Source: Paraburkholderia sacchari (GTDB taxonomy: Bacteria > Pseudomonadota > Gammaproteobacteria > Burkholderiales > Burkholderiaceae). Taken from it: a stretch of 64,000 nucleotides of DNA. The DNA lies in contig NZ_JTDB02000001.1 in NCBI RefSeq assembly GCF_000785435.2, positions 1 to 64,000 of the forward strand, given 5' to 3'. Positions 48,097-58,800 of this stretch are shown one piece after another. Position 1 is the first letter of the stretch. Every line of letters begins with the position of its first letter. Made by a program: the position numbers and the translations under genes. The notes under the pieces were generated by a model. It ran no database searches. It was given only the letters and a program-made list of their open reading frames with translations, and had not been told where the DNA came from.

Positions 48097-49596
48097 ATGA
48101 TGAAACGCCATACGTCAACGCTCTTGTCGCCACTCTTGTCACTGCTGTTGGCTACAGCGCTCGCGGGCTGCACCGTCGGCCCGGACTTTCACTCGCCCGC
48201 CGCACCGCAGGGGCCCGACTACACGCGCACGCCGCTGCCCGCCGGCACGGCCAGCGCTTCCGGACCCGGCGGCGCCGCGCAAACTTTCGCAGCAACCGAA
48301 CATGCGCCGCGCGCCTGGTGGAAGCAATTCGGCAACCCCGCGCTCGACAGTCTCGTGGACGAAGCGCTGCACGCCAGCCCGACACTCGATTCCGCGCGCG
48401 CGAAGCTCGTCCAGGCGCGCGAGAACTACAACGCGCAAGCGGGCGCGGTGCTCTTTCCGTCCGTCGACCTGAAGCTCTCCGGCACGCGCCAGAAGATCGA
48501 CCTGGCCGCCTTCGGCATCACCCAAGTGCCGAATCCGGCGCCGTTTACGCTTTACAACGCCTCGGTCAGCGTCTCGTATGTGTTCGACCTGTTCGGGGCG
48601 AACCGCCGCGCGCTCGAAGCCACGCTCGCACAAGTCAATTATCAGGAATACGAACTTGAAGCGGCACAGCTTACCGTGGCCGGCAACGTGGTCGCCACGG
48701 CAATCCGCCGGGCCGCGCTGCGTAGTGAGATCGACCTCACGCAACGATTGATTGCCGCGCAAACGCGGCAATTGTCGATCATGGAGGCACGGCTCGCGGC
48801 AGGCGGCGTCGCGCGGCTCGACGTGCATAGCCAGCGCACGCTGCTCGCGCAAACGCGCGCCACGCTCGCGCCGCTCACCACGCAATTGGCCCAGACCGAT
48901 CATCTGCTCGCGATCCTGCTGGGCGTGGAGCCATCGAGTTCGGCCTTTGCGCCGCAACTCGACGCGCTCACGCTCGACGCGTTGCCGCTGCCCGATACGC
49001 TCGCGCTCACGTTGCCATCCACGCTCGCGCGCGAGCGCCCCGACATTCGCGCGTCCGAAGCTTTACTGCATCAGGCGAGCGCAAACGTGGGCGTGGCGAC
49101 GGCCAATCTGTTTCCGCAGATCTCGATCTCGGCGGGCATAGGCTCTGAGCGCACGCGCATCGAGGACGTGATAACGGGACTCAACATCTGGAACGTGGGG
49201 CTAGGCCTCACGCAGCCGATCTTTCATGGCGGCGAGTTGCGCGCGAAGCGGCGCGCGTCAGAAGCCGCGTATGAGGCCGCGTTTGCTGATTACAAGCAGA
49301 CAGTGCTGCAAGCGCTCCAGCAAGTCGCCGATACGCTGCACGCATTGCAGGACGACGCGCTGGAATTGCAGACCCGCGACGACGCCGCGCACGAAGCGCA
49401 GGCCAGCGCCGCCATCGCCCACGATCGCTATGCCGCGGGCGGTGTGAGCGAGTTCGATCTGATCGATGCGCAACGCCAGGCGCTGCAAACCGCGCTCGAC
49501 CGCACGCGTGCGCAGGCCACGCGGCTCACGGATACCGCAGCGCTCTATCAGGCATTGGGCGGCGCGGCGCTGCCCGATGAAGCGGCGGCGCGCTAG
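48097..49596 (+). CDS. Outer-membrane efflux lipoprotein (NodT/TolC type)
   Basis: 499 aa. Lipoprotein signal ending LAGCTVGPDF, where Cys is the lipidation site. Two homologous halves of long helices and beta-strands follow (WWKQFGNPALDSLVDEAL, LDSARAKLVQARENYNAQAG, then RPDIRASEALLHQASANVGV). Family standard length. It completes the tripartite exporter with the HlyD and ABC proteins 7 bp upstream. Outer-membrane factors of this type normally accompany RND pumps, here an ABC system. Confidence 0.93.
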   Translation: MMKRHTSTLLSPLLSLLLATALAGCTVGPDFHSPAAPQGPDYTRTPLPAGTASASGPGGAAQTFAATEHAPRAWWKQFGNPALDSLVDEALHASPTLDSARAKLVQARENYNAQAGAVLFPSVDLKLSGTRQKIDLAAFGITQVPNPAPFTLYNASVSVSYVFDLFGANRRALEATLAQVNYQEYELEAAQLTVAGNVVATAIRRAALRSEIDLTQRLIAAQTRQLSIMEARLAAGGVARLDVHSQRTLLAQTRATLAPLTTQLAQTDHLLAILLGVEPSSSAFAPQLDALTLDALPLPDTLALTLPSTLARERPDIRASEALLHQASANVGVATANLFPQISISAGIGSERTRIEDVITGLNIWNVGLGLTQPIFHGGELRAKRRASEAAYEAAFADYKQTVLQALQQVADTLHALQDDALELQTRDDAAHEAQASAAIAHDRYAAGGVSEFDLIDAQRQALQTALDRTRAQATRLTDTAALYQALGGAALPDEAAAR

Positions 49597-49610
49597 CGCC
49601 GCCTTGCATT

Positions 49611-50450
49611 TCAAACCTTCACCGCGCGCGCCGCATTCCTGCCGCGCAGCCATTCGAGCGCCAGCAACAGGCTGGTCGAGAACACGATCAATATCGTTGC
49701 GAGCGCAGCGATCGTCGGGCTGATGTTCTCGCGAATGCCCGTGAACATCTGGCGCGGCAGCGTCGTCTGATCGGCGCCCGCAAGGAACAGCGTCACCACC
49801 ACCTCGTCGAATGACGTCGCGAACGCGAACAGCGCGCCCGAAATCACGCCGGGCGCGATCACGGGCAGCGTGATGCGGAAGAACGTCGCGACCGGATTCG
49901 CGCCGAGCGAGAGACTCGCGCGCACGAGGTTGTAGTTGAAGCCCTGCAACGTGGCCGCTACCGTGGTCACCACGAACGGCACGCCCAGCGACGCATGCGC
50001 GAGAATCAGGCCCAGATAGGTATTGGCGAGACCGAGCGGTGCGAAGAACAAATACATGCCCACGCCCACCACCACCACGGGCACGATCATCGGCGAGATG
50101 AGCACGGCCATCAGCACTGCCTTGCCGCGAAAGTCCGCCTTCGTGATGCCGATGGCCGCAAGCGTGCCGAGCACCGTCGCCACCAGCGTCGCCGCCGGCC
50201 CGACAATGAAGCTGTTCTTCGCGGCCATGCGCCACTCGTCGGACATCACGAGGTTCTGATACCAGCGCAACGACCAGCCCGGAATCGGGTAGACCAGAAA
50301 TGTGCTCGACGAAAACGACAGCGGCACGATCGCAAGCACGGGCAGGATCAGATAGAGCAACGTGAGCACGGCGAGCCCGCGCAGCGTGAAGTACCACACG
50401 CGTTCGATGGCCGAGGTATGCGGCGCAAACAGAGGTTTGGCGAATTTCAT
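49611..50450 (-). CDS. ABC importer permease, PotC-like (polyamine type)
   Basis: 279 aa from ATG 50450 behind GGAGG. Six predicted membrane helices; the inner-membrane coupling loop has the EAA-type sequence RASLSLGANPVATFFRITLPVIAPG. It is the smaller permease of the four-gene uptake system. PotC/PotI-like proteins import putrescine, spermidine or related amines; the true substrate is unknown. It ends 14 bp from the convergent efflux lipoprotein gene. Confidence 0.9.
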   Translation of the reverse strand: MKFAKPLFAPHTSAIERVWYFTLRGLAVLTLLYLILPVLAIVPLSFSSSTFLVYPIPGWSLRWYQNLVMSDEWRMAAKNSFIVGPAATLVATVLGTLAAIGITKADFRGKAVLMAVLISPMIVPVVVVGVGMYLFFAPLGLANTYLGLILAHASLGVPFVVTTVAATLQGFNYNLVRASLSLGANPVATFFRITLPVIAPGVISGALFAFATSFDEVVVTLFLAGADQTTLPRQMFTGIRENISPTIAALATILIVFSTSLLLALEWLRGRNAARAVKV

Positions 50451-50464
50451 GTCGATGGCCTCCG

Positions 50465-51775
50465 TTAGCCGAGGCTCAGTTGCGTGCGCGTGAAGCGCCC
50501 GTAGACGAAGTACAGCACGGTGGTCGCCGCGAGCAGGAGCGCGCCGAGCGAGCATGCCATGCCCCAGTTGATCGACACGTTCGTGAAGTACGCCACGTAG
50601 TAGCTCACCATCTGGTCGGCGGGGCCGCCGAGCAGCGCGGGCGTGATGTAGTAGCCGATCGAGAGGATGAAGACGAGCAGCACGCCCGCGCCGATGCCCG
50701 GATACGTCTGCGGCACGTACACGCGCCAGAATGCCGCGAACGGATGGCTGCCGAGCGAGACGGCCGCGCGCTGGTAAGTCGGCGGGATCGACTTCATCAC
50801 GCTATAGAGCGGCAGCACCATGAACGGCAGCAGAATGTGCGTCATGGAGATGTACACACCGACGCGATTGAAGAGCAGCGTGAGCGGCGTGGAAATGATG
50901 CCCGTGCCGATCAGCGCCTTGTTGACCAGTCCTTCGCTCTGAAGAATGACGATCCACGCGGCCACGCGCACGAGAATCGACGTCCAGAACGGAATCAGCA
51001 CAAGGATCATCACGAGATTGGCGCGGCGCTCCGGCAGCGTCGAAATCCAGTACGCGAGCGGATAGCCGAGCGCTAGCGTGAACAGCGTCACGAACACGCT
51101 GATCACGAAGGTGCGGCCGAACACTGCGAGATAGATCTGCTGGTCGGGTTCGGCGGAAACGATGCTGCCGAACGCGTCCTGCTTGTGATCGAGCGAGGCG
51201 AGCAGATAAAACGGCGAGTAGCGGCCACTGTTCTTCGCGATGGCCTGCCAGTACGTCACGTCGCTCCAGCGGTCGTCGAGCTCGACGATTTTGGCGCGCG
51301 TTTGCGCGGGCGTCAGCTTGAGCGGATGGCCGTCGTCGTCGGCGAGCGGCATCGCTCGTGCCGTCTTCGCCACGAGCGAGCGGTAACCCGCGATCTCCAC
51401 GTTCAGGCGGCGTGCGAGCGCGCCCATGGCGTCGCCGTCCTGCACGGCCGTGAGGTCTTGCGCGAGTGCCGCATAGGCCGCGTCGGGCGGTGCGCTCTTG
51501 CGGTCCCAGCCGCTCAGCGCCGCAACGGTATGCGGCAGCGCGGTCGCCACCTCGGGATTCTGTACGGCGCGCGTGAGCAGCGCCGCGATCGGCACGACGA
51601 AAATCAGCAGCAAAAAGATCGCCAGCGGCGCAATCAGCAAGAGCGCCATCGTGCGCTTTTTGGCCTGCGCGAGGCGCAGTTCGCGCTTCAGGCGCGCAAC
51701 CGGCTCGCTTGCGTCTGCTGCGCTGCTGCTTGCGCTGTTGCCTCGATTTTCGGCTGCATGTTTCGCGGTTGTCAT
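50465..51775 (-). CDS. ABC importer permease, PotB-like, with large periplasmic insert
   Basis: 436 aa from ATG 51775; the frame starts earlier but without support. After a basic N-terminal tail a first helix (MALLLIAPLAIFLLLIFVV) is followed by about 150 residues of soluble sequence rich in charged residues, then the ordinary PotB-type helices with the EAA loop AAVSLGSHPFAAFWRVYVP. The insert makes it longer than E. coli PotB (about 285 aa), as seen in the larger subgroup of such permeases. 14 nt before the PotC-like gene. Confidence 0.9.
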   Translation of the reverse strand: MTTAKHAAENRGNSASSSAADASEPVARLKRELRLAQAKKRTMALLLIAPLAIFLLLIFVVPIAALLTRAVQNPEVATALPHTVAALSGWDRKSAPPDAAYAALAQDLTAVQDGDAMGALARRLNVEIAGYRSLVAKTARAMPLADDDGHPLKLTPAQTRAKIVELDDRWSDVTYWQAIAKNSGRYSPFYLLASLDHKQDAFGSIVSAEPDQQIYLAVFGRTFVISVFVTLFTLALGYPLAYWISTLPERRANLVMILVLIPFWTSILVRVAAWIVILQSEGLVNKALIGTGIISTPLTLLFNRVGVYISMTHILLPFMVLPLYSVMKSIPPTYQRAAVSLGSHPFAAFWRVYVPQTYPGIGAGVLLVFILSIGYYITPALLGGPADQMVSYYVAYFTNVSINWGMACSLGALLLAATTVLYFVYGRFTRTQLSLG

Positions 51776-51898
51776 GGATGTCAACTCAGTCTCCTGCGGT
51801 CGCCCCGGAAGCACTCGCTCCGAGGCGCCATACCGCATGTGCCGCCCCGTGCAAGGGACGGCGCATGCGGCCTTCCTCCGTTATCGCATCGTCGCGGC

Positions 51899-52942
51899 TT
51901 ACTTCGCGGCCCACGAGCCGAAGCGCTGCTCGAGCTCGTCGCCGTGATCGGTCCAGAACGTGAGGTTCTCCTGGATCGCGGTCTTGCCGTTCTTCGGCGA
52001 ATTCGGCAGGTTTTCGAGCGTCTTCTCGTCGAGCGCCTTGATTGCCGCTGCGTTCACCGGGCCGTAGGCGATGTGCTTCGCGTAGTCCTGCTGCGGCTTC
52101 GACGAAAGCGTGTACGCGATGTACTGCATGGCCTGCGCCTTGTTCGGCGAGCCCTTCGGAATCGCCCAGTAATCGAGGTCGTAGATGCTGCCGTTCCACA
52201 CGACCTTGAGGTTCTTGCCTTCGCGCTGCGCAGCGTCGATGCGGCCGTTATAGGCCGTCGACATCACCACGTCGCCCGCCACGAGGAACTGCGGCGGCTG
52301 CGCGCCCGCTTCCCACCACTGGATATTGGGCTTGAGCTCATCGAGCTTCTTGAACGCGCGGTCCTGGCCGGCCTTCGTCGCGAGCACCTTGTAGACGTCC
52401 TGCGGCGCAACGCCGTCGGCCATCAGCGCGAATTCCATGTTGTAGCGCGCGCCCTTGCGCATGCCGCGCTTGCCCGGGAATTTCTTCACGTCCCAGAAGT
52501 CGGCCCAGCTTGCGGGCGCCGTCTTCAGCTTGTCGGCGTTATAGGCGAGCGCCGTGGACCACACGAAAAAGCCTGCGCCGCACGGCTGCACCGCCGCCTT
52601 CAGATAATCGGCCTTGTTGCCGAGCTTCGACCAGTCGAGCTTCTCGTAGAGGCCTTCGTCGCAGCCGCGCGCGATGTCGCCGGTCTCCACTTCAACCACG
52701 TCCCAGTTCACGTGCTTTGCTTCGACCATGGCCTTGACCTTGGCCTGCTCGCCGTTGTACTCGACCACCGTGACCTTGTTGCCGGTCTCAGTCTGGAATG
52801 GCCCGTTGAAGGCCGCCTTCTGTGCGTCGCCGTTCGCGCCGCCGAAGTTCACGACCGTGAGTTCCGCGGCATGCGCCGCGCCACACGAGAGTGCGAACGC
52901 GGCCGCCGCCGCTGCAACGCGCAAATTGCCGATTTGCTTCAT
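51899..52942 (-). CDS. ABC importer periplasmic substrate-binding protein, PotD/PotF-like
   Basis: 347 aa. Signal peptide ending GAAHA before AELTVVNFGGANGDAQ. The fold and order of motifs (VTVVEYNGEQAKVKAM, VVEVETGDIARGCDEGLYEK, PCGAGFFVWSTALAYN, GDVVMSTAYNGRI, YWAIPKGSPNKAQAMQYI) match the spermidine/putrescine-binding family. Catches the amine in the periplasm and delivers it to the two permeases. It lies between the ATPase and the permeases with short gaps. Confidence 0.93.
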   Translation of the reverse strand: MKQIGNLRVAAAAAAFALSCGAAHAAELTVVNFGGANGDAQKAAFNGPFQTETGNKVTVVEYNGEQAKVKAMVEAKHVNWDVVEVETGDIARGCDEGLYEKLDWSKLGNKADYLKAAVQPCGAGFFVWSTALAYNADKLKTAPASWADFWDVKKFPGKRGMRKGARYNMEFALMADGVAPQDVYKVLATKAGQDRAFKKLDELKPNIQWWEAGAQPPQFLVAGDVVMSTAYNGRIDAAQREGKNLKVVWNGSIYDLDYWAIPKGSPNKAQAMQYIAYTLSSKPQQDYAKHIAYGPVNAAAIKALDEKTLENLPNSPKNGKTAIQENLTFWTDHGDELEQRFGSWAAK

Positions 52943-53018
52943 GGTGTAGTCCCCTTCTCCTGATGGTTTGTTCTCGCGCGTTTCGGCGCTACGGTGGGTG
53001 CTTCAGTGCTTCAGTGCA

Positions 53019-54110
<1,092 letters not shown>

Positions 54111-54239
54111 CGTCCTTGTCTCCTATATCGACCGGAGTTCATGCTTCAGCACTTCCGGCGCGGCTCAATTTATTCTCACACAGAAAAAAATTAGCCGAAT
54201 CTGACGTTGGATTACTATAGACGCTCACGGCTCTATTGA

Positions 54240-54271
54240 ATGGAGCCATTTCATTATTATCGATGGAACCA
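54240..54271. promoter_or_regulatory. Direct repeat ATGGAGCCA / ATGGAACCA, possible MocR operator
   Basis: Nine-base direct repeats begin at 54240 and 54263 (23-bp period, about two helical turns), with one mismatch. MocR/GabR/PdxR regulators are known to bind direct repeats near their own start. They lie just before the preferred start codon at 54279. Confidence 0.35.
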
Positions 54272-54278
54272 CTTTGCC

Positions 54279-55799
54279 ATGGTCATTCTGTCCGACTGGC
54301 TCGCAGCCCAACTCGACAAGGCCTCGGCGGAGCCAGTCTACCGCCAGTTGCTGCAACTGATGCAGCAGGCCATCCTGACCGGCCAGCTGGCGCCCGGCAC
54401 GAAGCTGCCCAGTTCGCGCCTGCTCGCGGGCGACCTCGGCATCGCGCGCAATACGGTGCTGCACGTCTACGACCAGCTAAGCGCCGAAGGCTACGTGCTT
54501 TCGAGCACCGGCAGCGGCACCTATGTCGCGGACACGCGCCCCGACTCGGCCGCCGTGGGCGCGCGCCCGGACGCAACGACCCGCGCCGTGCCCGAGCCCA
54601 ACCCGCGCGGCGACATGTCGATGCGCGGGCAGCGTCTGATCGACGAGGCCGGCGTCTCGGCCCGGCAATGGGGCGCGTTCATGCCCGGCGTGCCGGACGT
54701 GGCCGAGTTTCCCTCGCGCACCTGGAGCCGCCTGCAATCGCGGCTCTGGAAATCGGTGAACCCCGAGCTTCTCACCTACGCGCCGGGCGGCGGCTATCGG
54801 CCCCTGCGCCGCGCGCTCTCCGACTATTTGCGCGTGGCGCGCTCGGTGCGCTGCTCGCCCGACCAGATCATCATCACGACCGGCATTCATCAGTCGATTG
54901 ATCTCGCAGTGCGCCTGCTCGCCGACATCGGCGACCGCGCCTGGGTGGAGGAGCCGTGCTACTGGGGCGCGCGCAGCGTGCTGCAAGCCTCGGGCATCAA
55001 GCTCGCGCCGATTCCTGTGGATAACGAAGGGCTCAATCCGCGCGAATCGGACCTGCGCCATCCGCCGCGCATCGCGCTCGTCACGCCCTCGCACCAGTAC
55101 CCGCTCGGCATGGTGATGAGCCTCGCGCGCCGCCGCACGCTGCTCGAATACGCGCGCCAGCACAAGGTGTGGATCATCGAGGACGACTACGACAGCGAGT
55201 TCCGCTACGGCAGCCGTCCGCTCGCCTCGCTGCAGGGGCTCGACGACTCGGACCGCGTGATCTACGTGGGCAGCCTCGGCAAGCTGCTGTTCCCGGGGTT
55301 GCGCATGGGCTATATGGTCGTGCCCGAGCGGCTCGTGGATGTGTTCCGCACCGGGGTGTCCGAACTCTATCGCGAAGGCCAGCTGATCCAGCAAGCCGTG
55401 CTCGCCGAATTCATCATGGACGGCTATCTCACCTCGCACGTGCGCCGCATGCGCACGCTCTACGGCGAGCGGCGGCAACTGCTGATCGATGCCGTAACGC
55501 AACGCTTCGGCGACGCGCTGCCCGTCATGGGCGACGAAGCGGGCCTGCACTTCGTGCTGGGCCTGCCCGATCATTGCGACGACCGCGTGGTAACCGCGGC
55601 TTCGTATGAAGCAGGAGTGATCGTGCGGCCGCTGGCGTCGTATTACCTGGGCAAGCAGCAGCGCAAAGGATTGCTAACAGGTTATGCGTGCGTGGCGCAA
55701 GAGAATATCGCGCCGGCGTTCGCCACGCTCGCGCGCGTGATCGAAGAACATGCGTTCGGCCCGAAGAGCAAGCCACGCACGCGCGAGCGAGCGGCGTGA
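54279..55799 (+). CDS. MocR/PdxR-family regulator: GntR HTH fused to aminotransferase-like domain
   Basis: 506 aa from ATG 54279 (MVILSDWLAAQLD, the usual family N-terminus); ATG 54240 would add 13 residues and overlap the putative operator. GntR-type HTH (PVYRQLLQLMQQAILTGQLA, LPSSRLLAGDLGIARNTVLH, VYDQLSAEGYVLSS) and a class I aminotransferase fold domain with PLP Lys in YVGSLGKLLFPGLRMGY. Such regulators sense PLP-bound amines (GabR) or PLP. Divergent from the polyamine-type importer, so it probably controls that operon. Confidence 0.93.
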   Translation: MVILSDWLAAQLDKASAEPVYRQLLQLMQQAILTGQLAPGTKLPSSRLLAGDLGIARNTVLHVYDQLSAEGYVLSSTGSGTYVADTRPDSAAVGARPDATTRAVPEPNPRGDMSMRGQRLIDEAGVSARQWGAFMPGVPDVAEFPSRTWSRLQSRLWKSVNPELLTYAPGGGYRPLRRALSDYLRVARSVRCSPDQIIITTGIHQSIDLAVRLLADIGDRAWVEEPCYWGARSVLQASGIKLAPIPVDNEGLNPRESDLRHPPRIALVTPSHQYPLGMVMSLARRRTLLEYARQHKVWIIEDDYDSEFRYGSRPLASLQGLDDSDRVIYVGSLGKLLFPGLRMGYMVVPERLVDVFRTGVSELYREGQLIQQAVLAEFIMDGYLTSHVRRMRTLYGERRQLLIDAVTQRFGDALPVMGDEAGLHFVLGLPDHCDDRVVTAASYEAGVIVRPLASYYLGKQQRKGLLTGYACVAQENIAPAFATLARVIEEHAFGPKSKPRTRERAA

Positions 55800-55843
55800 A
55801 AAGCGCATGCGGGGCATGGAAAACACGTCCCGCATGGTTGCCG

Positions 55844-58800
55844 TCATTTGAGCCCGAAGTCCACGCGCGTGGTCGCGCCCTTGTCGGTGATGCCCGTCGC
55901 GTCGAGCTTGGGCGCCACCACGAACACGCGGCTCGAGTCGACCTTGCCTTCGAAGTACTGCTGCACGGCCTGCGCGCGCCGTTGCGCGAGGTCGCGCAGC
56001 GTGGCGTCGTCCACGGGCGCGTGCTCGGCGAGCGCCTGCTTCATGTCGTCGGCCGGCAGTGTCTTCGTGAGGCCCACCATGTTGCGCGGCTTCTTGAAGT
56101 CGGCATCCTTATAGGCCTTGGTGAGGTATTTCTCGTACTCCTTCGGATCGACCTGCACCTGCGAGATATCCACGCTCTCGCCGTTGCCCACGGTGTCCTT
56201 CACCTTCTGCCTGCGCACGAGGCGGTCCACATACTTCTCGCGCAGCGCGGGCGTGTCCACGGCCGGGTCGACGCGGCCGATCAGGTCGATCTTGATCGAC
56301 GGCTTGTCGTCGAGCGCCTTCGCGATCGTGTCGAGTTTTTTGTTGTCGGCGTCGGAAAGCTTGTCTGAGCCGGCGTCGAACTCCACGTAGCCGAGCTCCT
56401 CCCCGCCGCCGCCGAACGCATTCGCGAGCAGCGCGAACGGCGCGGTCACGGCCTTCGCGATCAGATTGAGCACCGCATGCCAGATCAGGCCGCCGAGGCT
56501 GAATTCCGGGTTCGAGAGCGAGCCAGACACCGGAATGTTCACGTCGATCTCGCCGCGCCGGTTCTTGAGCAGCGAAATCGCCAGACGCACGGGCAGCTTG
56601 GTGGCGGTGTCGTTCTCGACGTGGTCGCCGAACGTGAGCTGGTCGATGAACAGATGGTTGTTCGCCGTGAGCTGGTCGTTCGCGAGCTGGTAGTGCAGGT
56701 CGACGTTGAGCTTGCCCTTCGTGATCGGATAGCCCGCGTACTTGGCCGAATACGGCGTGAGATTGGTGAGTTCGATGTCGTGTGCGCTCGCGGTGATGTC
56801 GAGCTCGGGCTTCGCAACGAGCGGATTCACCGAGCCCTTGATGGCGATCGGTCCGTTCGCCGCGAGCTTGGCCGACACGTCGACGGGCGCGGAGGTGGTC
56901 GACTCGGTGCCGAACGCGCCCACCGTGCCCTGGATCTGCACGAGGTTGGCGCTGTAGTTCGGCTTGATGAAGTTGTCGGTGTAGGTCACGCGGCCGTTTT
57001 GCAGCACGAGTTCGCCGAAATGCAGGCGCACCGGATGCCTGGGCGGCTGCGCGGCGGTGACCGTAGCGGACGCCGGGACCGGTGCGGAAGCCGATGCTGG
57101 CGCAGAAGCGGCCGCGACCGGCGCAACCGGTGCAACCGGCGCACTGGCCGCCGCTGGCGACAGCGGCACCGGTTCGTGGCCGCTCGCGTCGCGCGTGAGC
57201 GACTGCGCCTGGCCGCTCTCGTGCGCCACCACGTCCTTGAGATTGAGCTTGCCTTGCGCGTCGAGCAGCACGCGCCCGTAGAAGCCGCTGAAGGTCACGC
57301 GGCTCGCGTCCACGTCGGTGCCGCGCGCGTCGTCGTAGCTCGCCTTCAGGTTCGAAAGCGCGAGCGAGCGCCAGCCCGCGAACGGGTCGGAGGTCGCCTT
57401 GTCGAGCATGCGCACGTCCACGAGCGCCGCGTCGCCGCGATAGTTCGCCTTGAGCGCCTTGCCCTGCTCCACGGCAAGCTGCCCGTTCATGTTGAGCAGC
57501 GCGCTCGCGATCACCGCGTTGAGCTGGCTGCCGAAGTACGGCTCGAACGCGGCGGCGTCGAGCCGGTTCGCGTCGATCTTGAACTTCGCCGTGAGCGGCG
57601 TGGGGTTCAAGTCGCCGTTGAGCGCGAGCGTGCCTTTCTTGTTGACGGTCGCCTTCAGGTCGATGGGCAGCGCGTGCTTCATGTCGTCGCTGATTTGCTG
57701 GACCTTCAGATCGAGCGGCGCGACGGCGAGCGTGACCGGGCGCGGCGTCGTGCTGTCCGTGAAGTTAATCGAGCCGCCGCTCACGTTCAGCGCGTCGATC
57801 TTGTAGCGCCACGCCGGGCCTTCCTTCACCGACTTCTGCGCCGCGCGAATCGCCGTGCGCTCGGGCGCGGCCTGGCGGCCTTGCGCAAGCTCCAGCAGAT
57901 CGATCTTGCCGTCCTTCCTGCGCTCGACGTTGACGGCGAGACCGCTCGTATTCACCGACGCAATCTGCGCGGTGCGCGCCGCCAGATCGACCGCGCTCAC
58001 CTGCACCGTGCCCTTCGCGAGCGCCACGAGCGGCGCCTTCGAACCGCGCGCAGCGAGCTTGAGCGCTTCCAGATCCAGCGTGCTCGCATCCACCTTCACG
58101 GCGGCCGGCTCTTTCGCCCAGTCGGCCTTGATGGTCGAGTCGAGGCTCAGCTTGCCGTCGAGGATCTGCGCGGCGCTCACGCCGTCGAGATACGGCTGCA
58201 CTTGCGGCAACGTCACGTTGTGCAGGACGACTTTCGCCTCGGCGCTCTTCGCGGCGAGGCCGAGGCGGCCCGAGACCTGCGCCGTGCCGCCGTCGGGCGC
58301 GCGAAACGCGAGTGTGTAGTCGGCGGGCGCCTTCGCGACGGTCGAGAAGTTCGCGAGCGTCGTGGCGACGTTGCCGAGATCCAGATCCACCGGGCGCGAC
58401 GCCGCTTCGTCGTGCACATGCACGGTGCCATCCACGATCGCGAACTGGCGAATCGAGAGGTCGAGCGGCGGCGCCTTGGGCGCGGGCGCGGCCTGGGCGC
58501 CCGACGCCGCGGGCGGGACCGCCGCGACCGCGCTCGCGGCGCCTTTCTGCTCGCCTTTTACAGGAGACTGCGCAGGAGACTGCGCCGTGGCATTGCCCGT
58601 GGCCGCGTCGGCCTTCGCCACCGGTGCGCCGGCCAGCTTCTCGACGCTGAGCACGCCCGCCTTGTCGCGCGCGATCCAGGCCTTGGGCGCGTCGATGCGG
58701 ATCGTATCGAAGCGATAGACGTTGCTGAACGGCTCGAGCGAGGCTGCCGCCACATGCAGGCTGCGCGCGCCGAACAGCGGCGCGTTGGCGTTGTCGGTGG

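Noticed and set aside
46926-48173. 415-codon minus-strand ORF
   Set aside because: Shadow of the ABC-2 permease gene.
51185-52963. 592-codon plus-strand ORF
   Set aside because: Shadow of the permease and binding-protein genes on the minus strand, without any recognisable domain.
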